Below are positions 9,895-21,400 of a DNA stretch of 64,000 nt, piece after piece (within the stretch, counting starts at the first letter, position 1; every line of letters starts with the position of its first letter). The translations under genes and the position numbers were made by a program. The notes under the pieces are model-generated. The model did no database searches. It was not told the origin of the DNA and was given only the letters and a program-made list of their open reading frames with translations. The DNA lies in assembly GCF_001982635.1 (NCBI RefSeq), contig NZ_MKFI01000010.1, positions 62,001 to 126,000 on the forward strand, given 5' to 3'. This DNA comes from Bradyrhizobium mercantei. Its GTDB lineage: Bacteria; Pseudomonadota; Alphaproteobacteria; Rhizobiales; Xanthobacteraceae.

Positions 9895-10596
9895 ATGCCG
9901 TGTCGGTGGCGTTTCTGGTTCGGCGGCCTTTTCTCCCTGGGCATGTTCTGGGCTTGTGCGGTATCGGCACAAACCGCGCAGCCGGCGAGCCAGGCCTGGT
10001 TCGACATTCCCTCGCAGCCGCTCGCATCGGCGCTTGACGCCTATTGCAAGACGACCGGCGTCGTCATCGCCTATAACGGCAATCTCGCGGTCGGGCGGGT
10101 CTCGAATCCGGTGAGAGGGCAGCTCGATCCGCAGCAAGCCATTCTGCTTCTGCTGAAGGGCAGTGGATTGGTCGCGGACTACACGGCATCCGATGCCGTC
10201 GTCGTCGTTCCAGCGCCGGATGAAGCTTTTGTGACGCGATCGCCATCGGCGATCGCGCAGGCGGCCTTGTCACAACAGAGCGCTATTGAACGGCGATATT
10301 CCGCGCTGCTACAGGAGCGGCTGAACAATGCCTTGTGCGCCGAGCGGGCGACGAGGCCCGGTACGTACCGGGCCGCAATCAGCTTTTGGATCGGGCCTTC
10401 CGGCAGCGTGACGAGGGTGAAGCTTTTGGGGACGACCGGCGATCCGCAACGGGATACGGCGATTGCGGAGGCGGCACGTCGCGTATCCGCGGGCGAAGCT
10501 CCTCCCGCGCAGATGACGCAACCGTTCACCATGGTTGTCCTGCCCCAAGCGTCCGGCGGCACCGTCGACTGTCCGCCGGGTGAAGGCGGCCGATAA
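9895..10596 (+). CDS. Lone periplasmic signalling protein: STN domain plus TonB-C-like domain (VreA-like)
   Basis: This 233-residue protein has a signal peptide (about residues 1-26, cleaved near VSAQT). An STN (secretin and TonB N-terminus) domain follows at about 34-100: WFDIPSQPLASALDAYCKTT, VSNPVRGQLDPQQAILLLLKGSGL, VVVPAP. The C-terminal half (about 120-222) resembles a TonB C-terminal fold (RRYSALLQERLNNAL, YRAAISFWIGPSGSVTRVKLLGTTG, AIAEAARRV). STN domains of FecA-type receptors contact FecR-type anti-sigma proteins in the periplasm. Here the receptor beta-barrel is absent, as in the VreA protein of the Pseudomonas VreARI system. The next sigma gene starts 1 bp after the stop, so the two are co-transcribed and probably translationally coupled. 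What it senses cannot be read from sequence. Confidence 0.82.
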   Translation: MPCRWRFWFGGLFSLGMFWACAVSAQTAQPASQAWFDIPSQPLASALDAYCKTTGVVIAYNGNLAVGRVSNPVRGQLDPQQAILLLLKGSGLVADYTASDAVVVVPAPDEAFVTRSPSAIAQAALSQQSAIERRYSALLQERLNNALCAERATRPGTYRAAISFWIGPSGSVTRVKLLGTTGDPQRDTAIAEAARRVSAGEAPPAQMTQPFTMVVLPQASGGTVDCPPGEGGR

Positions 10597-10597
10597 G

Positions 10598-11161
10598 ATG
10601 AGTGAGGACGAGAGGTCCGGCTCCTCGGATCGAGAGCCGGCCGCGGACAGCGAGAGTTCGCGAACGCTGCGAGCCCTGTTGATCGAGCGGTATCAGGACC
10701 TGAAGTCGCGCCTGGCACGTCGGCTGGGCTCGATGGAGTGGGCGGAAGACGCTCTGCAGGACACCTATCTGCGTCTGAACGGAAGGGAGATCGTCGGCGA
10801 CGTTCGCAATCCGGCCGCCTACCTGCTGCGGTCTGCCTTCCATATCGCGCTGAATCAGCGGCGTGCCGACAACCGGCGCCTCGATGCCGGGGAGGTCGAG
10901 GCGCTGCTCAATCTTGCCGACGATGCGCCTGATGCGGTGCGCGTGATTTCCGGCCGTGCCGATCTCGAAAGACTGAAGCAGGTGATGGCCGAACTGCCGC
11001 CGCGCCCGCGGGCCATCCTGTTGGCCGCCCGGCTGGAAGGCCTGTCCAGGCAGGAGATTGCCCAGCGCTTTGGAATCTCCGTGAGCCTGGTCGAAAAGGA
11101 ACTGAGGAGGGCGCAGGAACATTGCGTCGTCCGTTTCAAGAAAATCCGGCGTCCGGAGTAG
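10598..11161 (+). CDS. ECF sigma factor, FecI/VreI-like (second of three)
   Basis: This ECF sigma factor of 187 residues starts at the ATG at 10598 (MSEDERSGS), directly after the STN-protein stop; a longer form from 10535 would overlap that gene and is less likely. Residues 1-25 are a charged, Ser-rich leader. Region 2 is about 28-95 (LIERYQDLKSRLARRLGSME, AEDALQDTYLRLNG, NPAAYLLRSAFHIALNQ). Region 4 is about 128-180 (LPPRPRAILLAARLEGLSRQ, IAQRFGISVSLVEKELRRAQ). It is clearly diverged from the first and third sigma factors, which resemble each other. Its position between the STN and FecR genes makes it the probable core sigma of the signalling triad; adhesin genes are the obvious candidate targets, by inference. 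Confidence 0.88.
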   Translation: MSEDERSGSSDREPAADSESSRTLRALLIERYQDLKSRLARRLGSMEWAEDALQDTYLRLNGREIVGDVRNPAAYLLRSAFHIALNQRRADNRRLDAGEVEALLNLADDAPDAVRVISGRADLERLKQVMAELPPRPRAILLAARLEGLSRQEIAQRFGISVSLVEKELRRAQEHCVVRFKKIRRPE

Positions 11162-11274
11162 AAAATTGTGCGGTTCGCATCGCCAGGAAGTGTCTATGTC
11201 ACGGGAGGGCCGATGGTTTGGCCGCAGAGGGTTGCGACCGCAGTCCGCATCATGACCGGCAACATGCAACGTTG

Positions 11275-12252
11275 ATGATTGATAGCAACCACCATCACGA
11301 CGAGCTTTCCGTGCTGGAGCGCGAGGCCCACGCCTGGATTCGGCGGCTCACGTCCGGTGAGGCGAGGGCTTCTGACGCAGCGGCGTTGCAGCGGTGGTGC
11401 AGCCAGAGCCCAGCCCATGCGGCCGCTTTTTCCGAAGCCAGCCGATTCTGGAAGGCATTCGGCCCCGCCGGTCAGAGCCTGCTCGAGGACGAGAGGGCAA
11501 CAAGCCGCCGCTCGCGCGCCAGGACGCTCATGAGTCGCCGCGCAGTCGTGGGCGGCGCGCTGGCGGCCGCCGCAGCCGGGATCATGGTGGTGCGCCCTCC
11601 GCTCGATCTGTGGCCGTCGCTGCTCGAATTGCGCGCCGACTTCCGCACCGGCGTCGGCGAGCAGCGTGAGGTCGCTGTGGTCGACGGCGTCGCGGTCCAG
11701 ATGAATACCCGCACCAGCATCTCGCTGGGATCGGGAGGTGCCCCCGGCACGGTCGAACTGATTGCCGGCGAAGCCTCCTTCAAGGTTGCTGATCGGCGAG
11801 CGGAGACGTTCAGCGTGATAGCGGCGGGCGGAAGAACCACTTCGACCGAGGCGCAGTTCGATGTGCGCGTCGACGGGGCGAGCGTCTGGGTCACGTGCCT
11901 TGCGAACGAGGCGCATGTGGAGCATCGGACGCAACGGCTTGTCCTCAAATCCAGGCAGCGCGTGAGCTATGGCGACAGCGGATTTGGCGATGTCGTCGCG
12001 ATCGACCCGTCGATTGCCGCCGCCTGGCAGCAGGGCCTGATCATCTGCAACATGATGCCTCTGGCGGATTTGATTCAGGAACTGAACAGATACCGGTTTG
12101 GCCGCATCGTGCTGCTGAATGCGGAGTTCGGGCGCAGTCCCGTCAATGGTCGTTTCAGGATCGATCGTCCCGACGAGGCCTTGGTTCAGATTGAGCGCGC
12201 ATTCGGCATTCATGCCCGCACGCTGCCCGGCGGGCTCGTCCTGCTCTCCTAG
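11275..12252 (+). CDS. FecR-family anti-sigma / sigma regulator (VreR-like)
   Basis: A 325-residue inner-membrane signalling protein. The cytoplasmic N-terminal part (about 8-60; EREAHAWIRRLTSGEARASD, LQRWCSQSPAHAAAFSEASRFW) matches the DUF4880-type sigma-binding domain with its typical Trp residues. One hydrophobic segment follows (about 85-105; RRAVVGGALAAAAAGIMVV). The periplasmic FecR domain is about 120-225 (GEQREVAVVDGVAVQMNT, GTVELIAGEASFKV, STEAQFDVRVDG). The C-terminal segment (LADLIQELNRYRFGRIVL, VNGRFRIDRPDEALVQIERA) resembles the DUF4974/STN-like region that meets the receptor signalling domain. The ATG at 11275 is chosen because it opens the conserved domain; upstream in-frame codons run into the sigma gene. 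It lies 113 bp after the sigma gene and completes a sensor-anti-sigma-sigma triad. Confidence 0.9.
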   Translation: MIDSNHHHDELSVLEREAHAWIRRLTSGEARASDAAALQRWCSQSPAHAAAFSEASRFWKAFGPAGQSLLEDERATSRRSRARTLMSRRAVVGGALAAAAAGIMVVRPPLDLWPSLLELRADFRTGVGEQREVAVVDGVAVQMNTRTSISLGSGGAPGTVELIAGEASFKVADRRAETFSVIAAGGRTTSTEAQFDVRVDGASVWVTCLANEAHVEHRTQRLVLKSRQRVSYGDSGFGDVVAIDPSIAAAWQQGLIICNMMPLADLIQELNRYRFGRIVLLNAEFGRSPVNGRFRIDRPDEALVQIERAFGIHARTLPGGLVLLS

Positions 12253-12414
12253 GGCTTTTTGTTCGCGGCAATGCTTCGCTCGAACGATGACGCTCCGGCG
12301 CGGTGACACAAAACATTCATAAAATTCCCTTGAGGGTTTCGATGTCGGCGGGTGTCACGACAGTGAGCCAGCGGTCATCACGGTGATCGCAAGTCGGCTT
12401 AGTCAGGATTCCGA

Positions 12415-15400
12415 ATGTTCGTCGCTCGTGTGATCTCCCGTGCATCGCTTGCTTCGCGGCAGCGGATCGGATTGGTATCCCGCTCCGCGCTGCTCGCCGG
12501 AACAAGCACGGTGGCCCTGCTGCTGACGGGAGTCGAGGCATCCGCGCGGCCGTTCGGCAGCTCCGCGACGACGATGTCGGCGCCGACGATCGCGAGCGAC
12601 GCGGCGGCCGCCGCGGCACAGCAGGCCACCGACGTCGCCAGGCAAAGCCAAGGCGCGCTGACGCGGGCGACCCAGGCCATCCAGGCGCTACAGGCCGCGC
12701 AGTCCGCCGCACGCAACGCAGCCGCCGCCTCGCAGCGATCGAGCACGCTGCCGCAAGTGGCGGTGCCGAACGGCCTCGCGCCGGGCGGGCTCCAGGTTGC
12801 ACCGGGTGCCACGCCCGGCTCGCCCCTTTGGCAAGGCGCGGCGCTGCCGAGCCAGACCGCAAGCAGCGGCCAGACCACGGTCACCGTCAATCAAACCGCG
12901 CCACAGGCGATCCTGAACTGGCAGAGCTTCAACGTCGGCAGCCAGACCACGCTGAACTTCAACCAGCAGGCCGGCACCTGGACCGCGCTCAATCGCGTCG
13001 TCGGCAATACCGGACCGAGCCAGATCCTCGGACGTATCACCGCGCCCGGCCAGGTGCTGGTGATCAACCAGAACGGCATCATCTTCGGCGGCGCGAGCCA
13101 GATCAATGTCGGCTCGCTGATCGCATCGAGCGCCAACATCGCCGACAGCCAGTTCCTCGCCAATGGCATCTATGCGGCCCAGAGCGGCAATGCCTATTTG
13201 CCGAGCTTCACCGGCGCCGGCGGCAAGATCGTGGTCGAGAACGGCGCGCTGATCACCACGAATGCGCCGTCCTCGGTCACCTCAGGCGGCGGCTTTGTGC
13301 TGCTGATGGGCACCGAGGTCGACAACGCCGGCGCCATCACCACGCCGAAGGGGCAGACCCAGTTCGCGGCCGGCGACGATTTCATCCTGCGCGCCGGTTA
13401 CGGCACCAACGCCAATCAGAACTCGACCACGCGCGGCAACGAGATCGCACCGGTGCTGCGCGGCGGCAGCACCAGCGGCACGGTCACCAACACGGGCCTG
13501 GTGCTGGCCCAGCAAGGCGACATCACGCTGGCCGGCCATGCCGTCACCCAGGATGGCATCCTCGTCTCCACCACCTCGGTCAATCAGCGCGGCACCATCC
13601 ATCTGCTCAACTCGGCGTCCGATGCCACCGGCAGCGTCACGCTGACCAACAACGGCATCAGCCTGATCCTGCCAGAGACCGATGCCGCGGCAGCGCTGGT
13701 TTCGGGCATCGATCCGAGCGCGACCGCGTTCAATTCGCAGCGCGACGCGCTGATCGCATCGGCAGGTCCTAATCAGCTGGCCATCGGCCAGTTCGACAAT
13801 CTCTCGAGGCTGTCCGATCGTCCCGACCAGTCGCGGGTCGAGATCGTCACCGGTGGCACCATCGACTTCAGGAACGGCTCGCTGACCATGGCGCAGGGCG
13901 GCCAGGTGACGGCTTCCGCTGGCAAGCGCGTGCTCGCCGAAAGCGGCTCGGTCATCGACGTCTCCGGCACCGTCGGCACCGTGCTGCCGGTGTCCGCCAA
14001 TTCGATCAAGGTCAACGTCCAGGGCAACGAGCTGCGCGACAGCCCGCAGAACCGCGACAGCGGCACGCTGCTCAACAGCAACATGTGGATCGATGCCCGC
14101 GATCTCACTTTGGTGCCGGCCGGCACCGGCGGCTATGCGACCGACCGCTATTACACCGCGGGCGGCCTGCTCGAGGTCTCCGGCTATCTGAACAACACCG
14201 GCCACAGGATCGGCGAGTGGACCGCGGTCGGCGGCACCATCACGCTGGCGGCGCCGGAGGTGGTGGCGCAGCAGGGCTCGATCTTCAATATCTCCGGCGG
14301 CGCGGTACAATATCAAGGCGGCTATGTGCAGCAGACGCTGCTGCTCGGCAGCGACGGCCGCATCTACAATGCAGACAGCGCCCCGGCCAACCTGACCTAT
14401 GTCGCGCTGGCAAACGGCTTCGTGGTCAACCACGCGCATTGGAAGGTTACCGAGGTCTATCTCAGCCCGTTCGGCAAGGGCAGCACGCGCTGGGAGGACG
14501 GCTACACCGTCGGCCGCGACGCCGGCAGCCTCATTCTCGCGACCCCGACCTCGGTGTTCGAGGGCACGATCCTCGCCAATGTGATCAACGGCGAACAGCA
14601 GCTCGCCAAGCGTCCAGCCGTTGTCACCGACGGCTACAAGCTGACGCAGAACATCGTGCCGCTCGCCGGCACGCTGGCGCTCGGGCAGTACAATAGCTAT
14701 GGCCTCGCCAACGCGTACAACACCGATGTGTCGTTCGGCAATTTTGCACCGGTTGCAGGCAACCTCGACCCGACCTCGGCGCTGCCGGCCAGTCGGCTCA
14801 ACACGGCCTATTTCGATGCGCCGGCGCTCAACAGCTTCGGCCTCGGCGGCGTCAACATCAACACCGCGAACAAAATCGCCGTCAATGCGCCGCTGCAATT
14901 TACCCCGGGCGCGCAGGTCAAGCTGACGGCACCGACCGTCGATATCGCGGCCGACATCACCGCGCGCTCCGGCAGCGTCACGGTCAGCAATATTCTCAAT
15001 GCTGCGACCGGCACGGTTGCACTGACGAACGCGACCGGCGGCGCAGCGCTGACGCTGGAGCCCGGCGCCGTGATCGATGCGCGCGGCGTGTGGGTCAATG
15101 CACAGGCCGACCCGAACAGCCTGTCGGGCCTTGGCTTCCTCGATGGCGGCAACGTCACCTTCAATTCCATACAAGACGTCACGCTCTCCGCCGGCAGCGT
15201 CATCGACGTGTCCTCCGGCGGAGCCGTTCTTGTCAACGGCAAGACGCAGGGCGGCAAGGGCGGCAACGTCACCATCATGGCGGGCCATACCCAGCAGAAT
15301 GGCGGAACGCCGGGCGATGGAAATCTGGTTCTTGACGGCGCGATCCGTGCCTGGGGCGTCACAGGCGGCGGCACGCTGACGATCTCGACGCCCGGCAACA

Positions 15401-18400
15401 TCCTGATCGGTGACAACGCCGAACTCGCGGGGGGCATCTTGCCGGCCGGCATGCCAGCGCCGGCTGCGGTGAAGCTGAAGCAGGCGTTGACCATTCCGGC
15501 GGGCCAACCGCTGCCGGCTGCGCTGACGCTCACCCTCACGAAAATAACCTTCGACACGCCGCTGCTTGCCGACGTGCCGCTCAGCGACACTCTGCCAAGC
15601 GGCCCGACCGGCGCCGATTGGTCGGTTCCGACCGGGCTGACGGTCTGGACGGACGGCGGTTGCTACGGCGGATGGCCCTGTGGGTCGTCGGTTGTGCCTG
15701 CCGGCTCGAACATCACGAGCTGGGCGGGAAATGCGGTCATCCCCGCCGGGAGCATCGTTCCCTCAAACGTCTTCCCGAACGGTCTTCCGGTCAGACCCTA
15801 CCAGGTCACTTACGCAGCCGGAACGATTCAGTCCACGCCGATGACCTACCCGATCGGCAGCACGATTCCGGTCGGCACGGCGTTGCCGCAGACTGTGGCG
15901 ATCGAGCCTGCGCCGGCGCTGCAATCCTCGTTCTTCACGGCCGGCTTCTCGAACTACGACATCAATGGCGGGCTGGGTGTTGTGGTGGCCAACAACACGG
16001 TGGTTGCGGCCGCGATGCCGGTCTACCGGTTCACGGCGAACAGCTACGCGGCACCTTCCGGCAGCGATCCATCGTCGGCGTTGACGCTGTGGACGCCGCC
16101 GCTGTTCACCGAGGATCGGTTCAAGGCCACGGTGAGCCAGCGGGGCGGCGTCAGCGTCACGCTGCGCTCGCTGATCAAATCGGGAACTGGTCCCCTCGTG
16201 AACGGCGGTGCTATCGTGGTTGGCGACGGCGCCTCGGTCAGCGTCGATCCGGGCCAGAGCATCACGCTCGATGCCTTCGGCCAGATCAGCGTGTTCGGCA
16301 GTCTCACCGCACATGGCGGCAGCATCAATCTGGTCAATGATGCCTACAGTTCGACGGCCGAGGTGGCCCGCAATTTCGACCTGAAGGGCAATGGCCGCGG
16401 TGTTTCGATCTGGATCGATGCTGCTGCCAAGCTTGATGTCTCGGGCCTCGCCTATCAGGCGACCGATACGACCGGACATCTGTTCGGGCGGGCGAGCGAT
16501 GGCGGCTCCATCACCGTCAACGGCGGCGGCGCCTTCGTGATCCTGCGCCCGGGTGCCGAACTCAATGCCGATGGCACCCAGGTTGCGATCGATCTCGCGG
16601 CAGGGGGCGCGGCGTCGTCAAGCCGGCCGCAGATGACCACGACGAATGGCGGCTCCATCGCGCTGGCATCGCAGAGCGGGCTCTATCTCGAGGGCGATGT
16701 CCACGCCTTCTCCGGTGGTGGCAGCGCTGCCGGCGGCAACCTGTCGATCGCGCTCACCACGCCGAACTTCGACAACAACTCCTTCCCCAACGGCGTGGCA
16801 CCCGCCAACGCCATCGTTCCGAGCCTGATGACCGTGGTGCAGTCGCGCCCGGATTCCCTGCTGCCGGCGGATCTCACCCCGGGCATGGCAGCGTCGCATC
16901 TGGCGTTTGGCCAGGCCACCGTGAGCGCCGACATGGTCAAGGGCGGCGGGTTCGACAGCCTGACGCTGACATCCGGCGACTACATGCGGTTCTCCGGCAA
17001 TGTCTCGCTGGCGCTAGGCCGCAGCCTGACGCTGACGGCGGCGGCCTTCGTATCGGGCGCGCCGGTGTCCGGGCCAGTCGATTCATCAATGCCGGCCGCG
17101 ACCGGCAGCGTGATGGTGTCGGCCCCCTACATCCTGTTTCGTGAAGCAACGGCCGTTGTCCCTGACGGGACAGCGAGCGGCAGCATCCGTAATCCCAGCG
17201 GTGCGGCCTTGCCGACCACGGCGACGTTCGAGGCCGATGCAACCCAGATCGACATCCAGGGCCTCATCGGATTCTCGGCGCGCTCGCCGAACGGCATGTT
17301 TGCGCCGGGATTCCTTACGACCAAGTTCGTCAGCCAGGGCGACATCCGCTTCCTGTCGATGCCCGGGGTGATCACCACCCAGTTGTCCACCAGCGGCAAT
17401 CTCGAACTTCTTGCCGCACAGATCTATCCCGCAACCAACACGGTTGCGACCGTCATCGCTGGCAGCGGCAATTCCGATCCGACGACGACGCTCACCATCG
17501 GGCGCACCACCGATACCATTCCGGATGTGCCATACTCCGTTTTCGGCAGCCTCGCGTTCCAGGCGCCGGTGATCGAGCAGGGCGGCGTCGTCCGCGCGCC
17601 GTTCGGTCTCTTGACCTTCGGCCTGAGCTGGCCGGTCTTCACGCCGCACGTCGATCTGCTATCTGGCAGCGTGACCTCGGTCTCCATGGCCGGGCTGACG
17701 CTGCCCTATGGCGGCACGGTCGACGGCGTGACCTACAGCTACAACGGCGCCGCCATACGTCCGATCAGCCTGACCAATTTCGGCAACACCGGATCGCAAT
17801 TCGGAATCACACTCGACGGGCAGTCGATCAACGTCGCGAGCGGCGCGATCCTGGATATGTCGGGAGGCGGCACGCTCACCGGCGCGGGCTTCGTCTCCGG
17901 ACGCGGCGGCTCGGTCAATGTCATCAACACGCCGCTCGTCAACGCCAACCCCGCGACCCCGGTCAGCAAGGCGACCGACAAGGTCTATGCCATCCTCCCC
18001 GGCTATCGCTCCAGCTATGCACCGATCGCGCCCGAGAACGGCGCAGGCGATCCTGCGATTGGTCAGCAGATCACGGTGCCGTCCGGGGTTCCGGGATTGC
18101 CGCCGGGGACCTACACTTTGCTGCCGTCCAACTACGCGCTGTTGCCTGGCGCATACCGCGTTGAGCTCGGGGGCAGCACCACGACGCCGGTTGGCAGCCC
18201 GATCATGATCGGCAACGGCACCTACGCCGCTTCGGTCGCGACCGGCATAGCCAACACCACGATCAAGGGGAGCCTGCCGGTGACGGCGCTGATCACCGCA
18301 GGTGCCGCCGTTCGCAAATACTCGCAATTCAACGAGCAGGGTTACAGCGACTTCCTGATTGCCAGTGTGACCCAGTTCGGCGGTGTGCGTCCGTTGCTGC

Positions 18401-21400
18401 CGAGCGACGGAAAGACGCTGGAACTATTGTTCGAGACGCAGGACCCCGCAACAATCGGTGCGGCGCTGACCTTCAACGGGACCGCATTGTTTCAGGGCGC
18501 GCAAGGAGGGGCCGCCGGTCAGGCGGCGCTGATCGGGGTCGGCGAGATCTATGCCGACGTACCGACAGCCGGGTTCACCGGTGTCTCGGTTCGCGCCGCA
18601 GACATCGACGCGCTCAGGGCGCCGCGTCTGCTGGTCAATGGAACCGTCGGGATTTCGAACGGCACATTGACCCTCAATCCAACCGGAACCGACCTCTTCA
18701 TACGGGATGGCGTTGCTCTCTCCGCCGGCGAGATGTTCCTGATCGGCAGCAACATCACCGTCGGCAACAACGTCACGCTCAGCACCATCGGACAAGGCGC
18801 AATCCCGTTCGATTCGGTGTCTACCGGCATGAGTTATGCGGCCAGCCAGTCCACGGTGCTGGCGCTGTCCAACGGAGACGTCAACTTCCTGCCCTCCAAC
18901 ATCGGCGGCGGCTCGATTACGATCGGCGCCAATGCATCGCTGTATTCCGAAGGAACGCTGGCGTTCGTCACCAACGGCGCTTCCACAATCGATCCGTCGG
19001 CTCATTTCGGTTCGAGCAACATCGCGCTTGCAGTCGGCACCATCAATATCGGCGACGCCGCTGCCATCGCCGCGACCGGGGCGCCCACCGGCTTGCTGTT
19101 CGATCAGGCGCTGTTCAATACGCTGGTCAATGGTGATCCCCTTCACAACGCACCGGCTTTGAAGACCATCACGCTGGCTGCGGCCAATTCGATCAACCTG
19201 TTCGGCGGTGCCGGCCTCGACGCCACCGGCAGCGGCGTCAACCTGGTGCTGAACACCTCGGCGATCTATGGCTACGGCGCGGCCGGCGACAATTCGACGA
19301 TTGCGGCCAACAAGATCACCTGGAACGGTATCAGCGGCGCGACGCCACCGGCCATCGCCGCTGGTGGGCCGGGCACCGGAGCCGGCACGCTCAACCTCGT
19401 TGCCGACGAGATCGATTTCGGCCGCTTCGCCTCGCTCGACACATCGACCGCGAGCCGTGTGATCTACGGCTTCAGCAACGTCAACATCACGGGAAGCTCG
19501 CGGATTGTCTCGGCGGGCAACAGCAAGCTGTTCGTCTATCAGTCACCGAGTTCGGATCCCGCCGCAGTATTCAGCCAGAGCGGCACCGGCGGCAATCTGA
19601 CGCTGACGACGCCGCTTTTGACCGGCGTGCAGAAGTCGATCATGGCCTATGACACCGGCGGCGCGCTCAATGTCGTCGCACCAGCTGGCATTGCGCCAAG
19701 TACGGCGAGCTCCACCGTGGCCGGCGCCGAGATCGACCTGAGCGGCGGCAGCGTCGCAATCGGCAGCACGATCCTGCTGCCGAGCGGCAAGCTGGTTGTC
19801 AACGCGGCGGGCGATATCGTACTCGGTGGCGCAAGCCGCATTGACCTCAGCGGTCAGCCGTCCACGATCCAGCGGGCAACGGTCTACGGCTTCGGCGGCA
19901 CAGCGCTCTTCAACAGCGCGCAGGGCGGACTGACACAGCTTGCCGGCTCCGTGATCGATGTGTCCGCCACCAATGCCGGCGCTGGATCGATCAGCATCGC
20001 CGCGGTGAATGGACCGGTCACGCTCAACGGCACGCTCAATGGTGCGGCAACAAATGGCTACGCCAATGGCGACTTCAGCGTCACCACCGGCACGCTGTCC
20101 AGCCCGGATTTCGCGGCACTCAATGCGCTCTTGACCCAGGGCGGCTTCTTCGATGCGCGCGGCTTCGATATCAGGAACGGCAATCTCGTCGTCGGCGATG
20201 GCGTGCGCGCCAGCAACGTCACGATCGCCGTCGACAATGGCAGCCTGTCTGTCACCGGCACCATCGATGCGTCCGGTGCCGCGCCGGGCACCATCCGGCT
20301 CTCGGCCGGCAACGGGCTGACGCTTGCTTCGACTGCCGTGCTCGACGTTCACGGCACGGTGTTGCAGGTCGACAGTTACGGCCAGCCGATCGAGGCCAAG
20401 AACCGCGGTCATATCGAGCTGACCTCGGCCGGTGGCATGCTCACGCTGTCATCGGGCGCCACCATGGATCTCACCGCGCCGAACGGCACAGCCTATGGCG
20501 ACGTGGTACTGAACGCGCAGCGCACCGGCGAAACCTCGGGCGACATCGCGATCAATGCGGCAGGTCCGCTCAACATTAAGGGCGCCTACAGCATCGCGCT
20601 CAACGCGTTCTGGACCTACAACCTGCCGGGGGGCAGCACGGTCACCCAGGCGACGCTCGACGGTTACGACACCGCCAGCACGTCCTTCATCAACGCGGCG
20701 CTCGGCAATGCGGGGCTGGCGACACGCGTTGCGGGTCTGTCGGCCTATGGCAGCGCCTATCATCTGCGGCCGGGCGTCCAGATCACATCGAGCGGCGACC
20801 TGTCGACGTCAGGCGATATCGACCTCGCCGGATATCGCTACGGCGCGGGCGCGGATCGTGATCTGAACTCCGCGGGTTACGGCGCCGGCGAACCGATGGC
20901 CCTCGTGGTTCGCGCCGCGGGCAATGTGGCCGTCAACGGGAGCATCTCGGACGGGTTCAAGTCGTCGCCCGGCCTGCCGGCCACCTTCACGATCTTCGAC
21001 GTCACCCACAGCCCGTACTTCAGAAGCCGCACGTTCGGCGGCTACACTTACTGGTTCAACCAGCGGACCGACGTCTATGTCGTGAACGATTGGACCATCC
21101 CCAATGACGCCTTCTACAATTGGTGGATTAACGATTACTGGGGCAATCTGGTCGATACCAACAACAATTACTACAATCCGGGAGACACGATCCGGGCCGG
21201 CACGATCCTGAGCGCCAGCAACAGTTCCGGGTTTGCATTCGAGCCGGGCAACATGCCGACCGTCGCGATCGTGACAACGCCGGCAATCCCGGGGGCAGCC
21301 GCCACCGCGGCGGGCGCGCTGATGCTCGCCCCAGGTTCGCTCTCCGCGTCGATCCGCGTCGTGGCGGGCGCGGACCTCGCCTCGGCCGACCAACGCACGA

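Noticed and set aside
9053..12252. Iron-siderophore uptake system because of FecI and FecR
   Set aside because: No TonB-dependent receptor or siderophore gene is present; the sensor lacks a beta-barrel and the neighbours are exoproteins.
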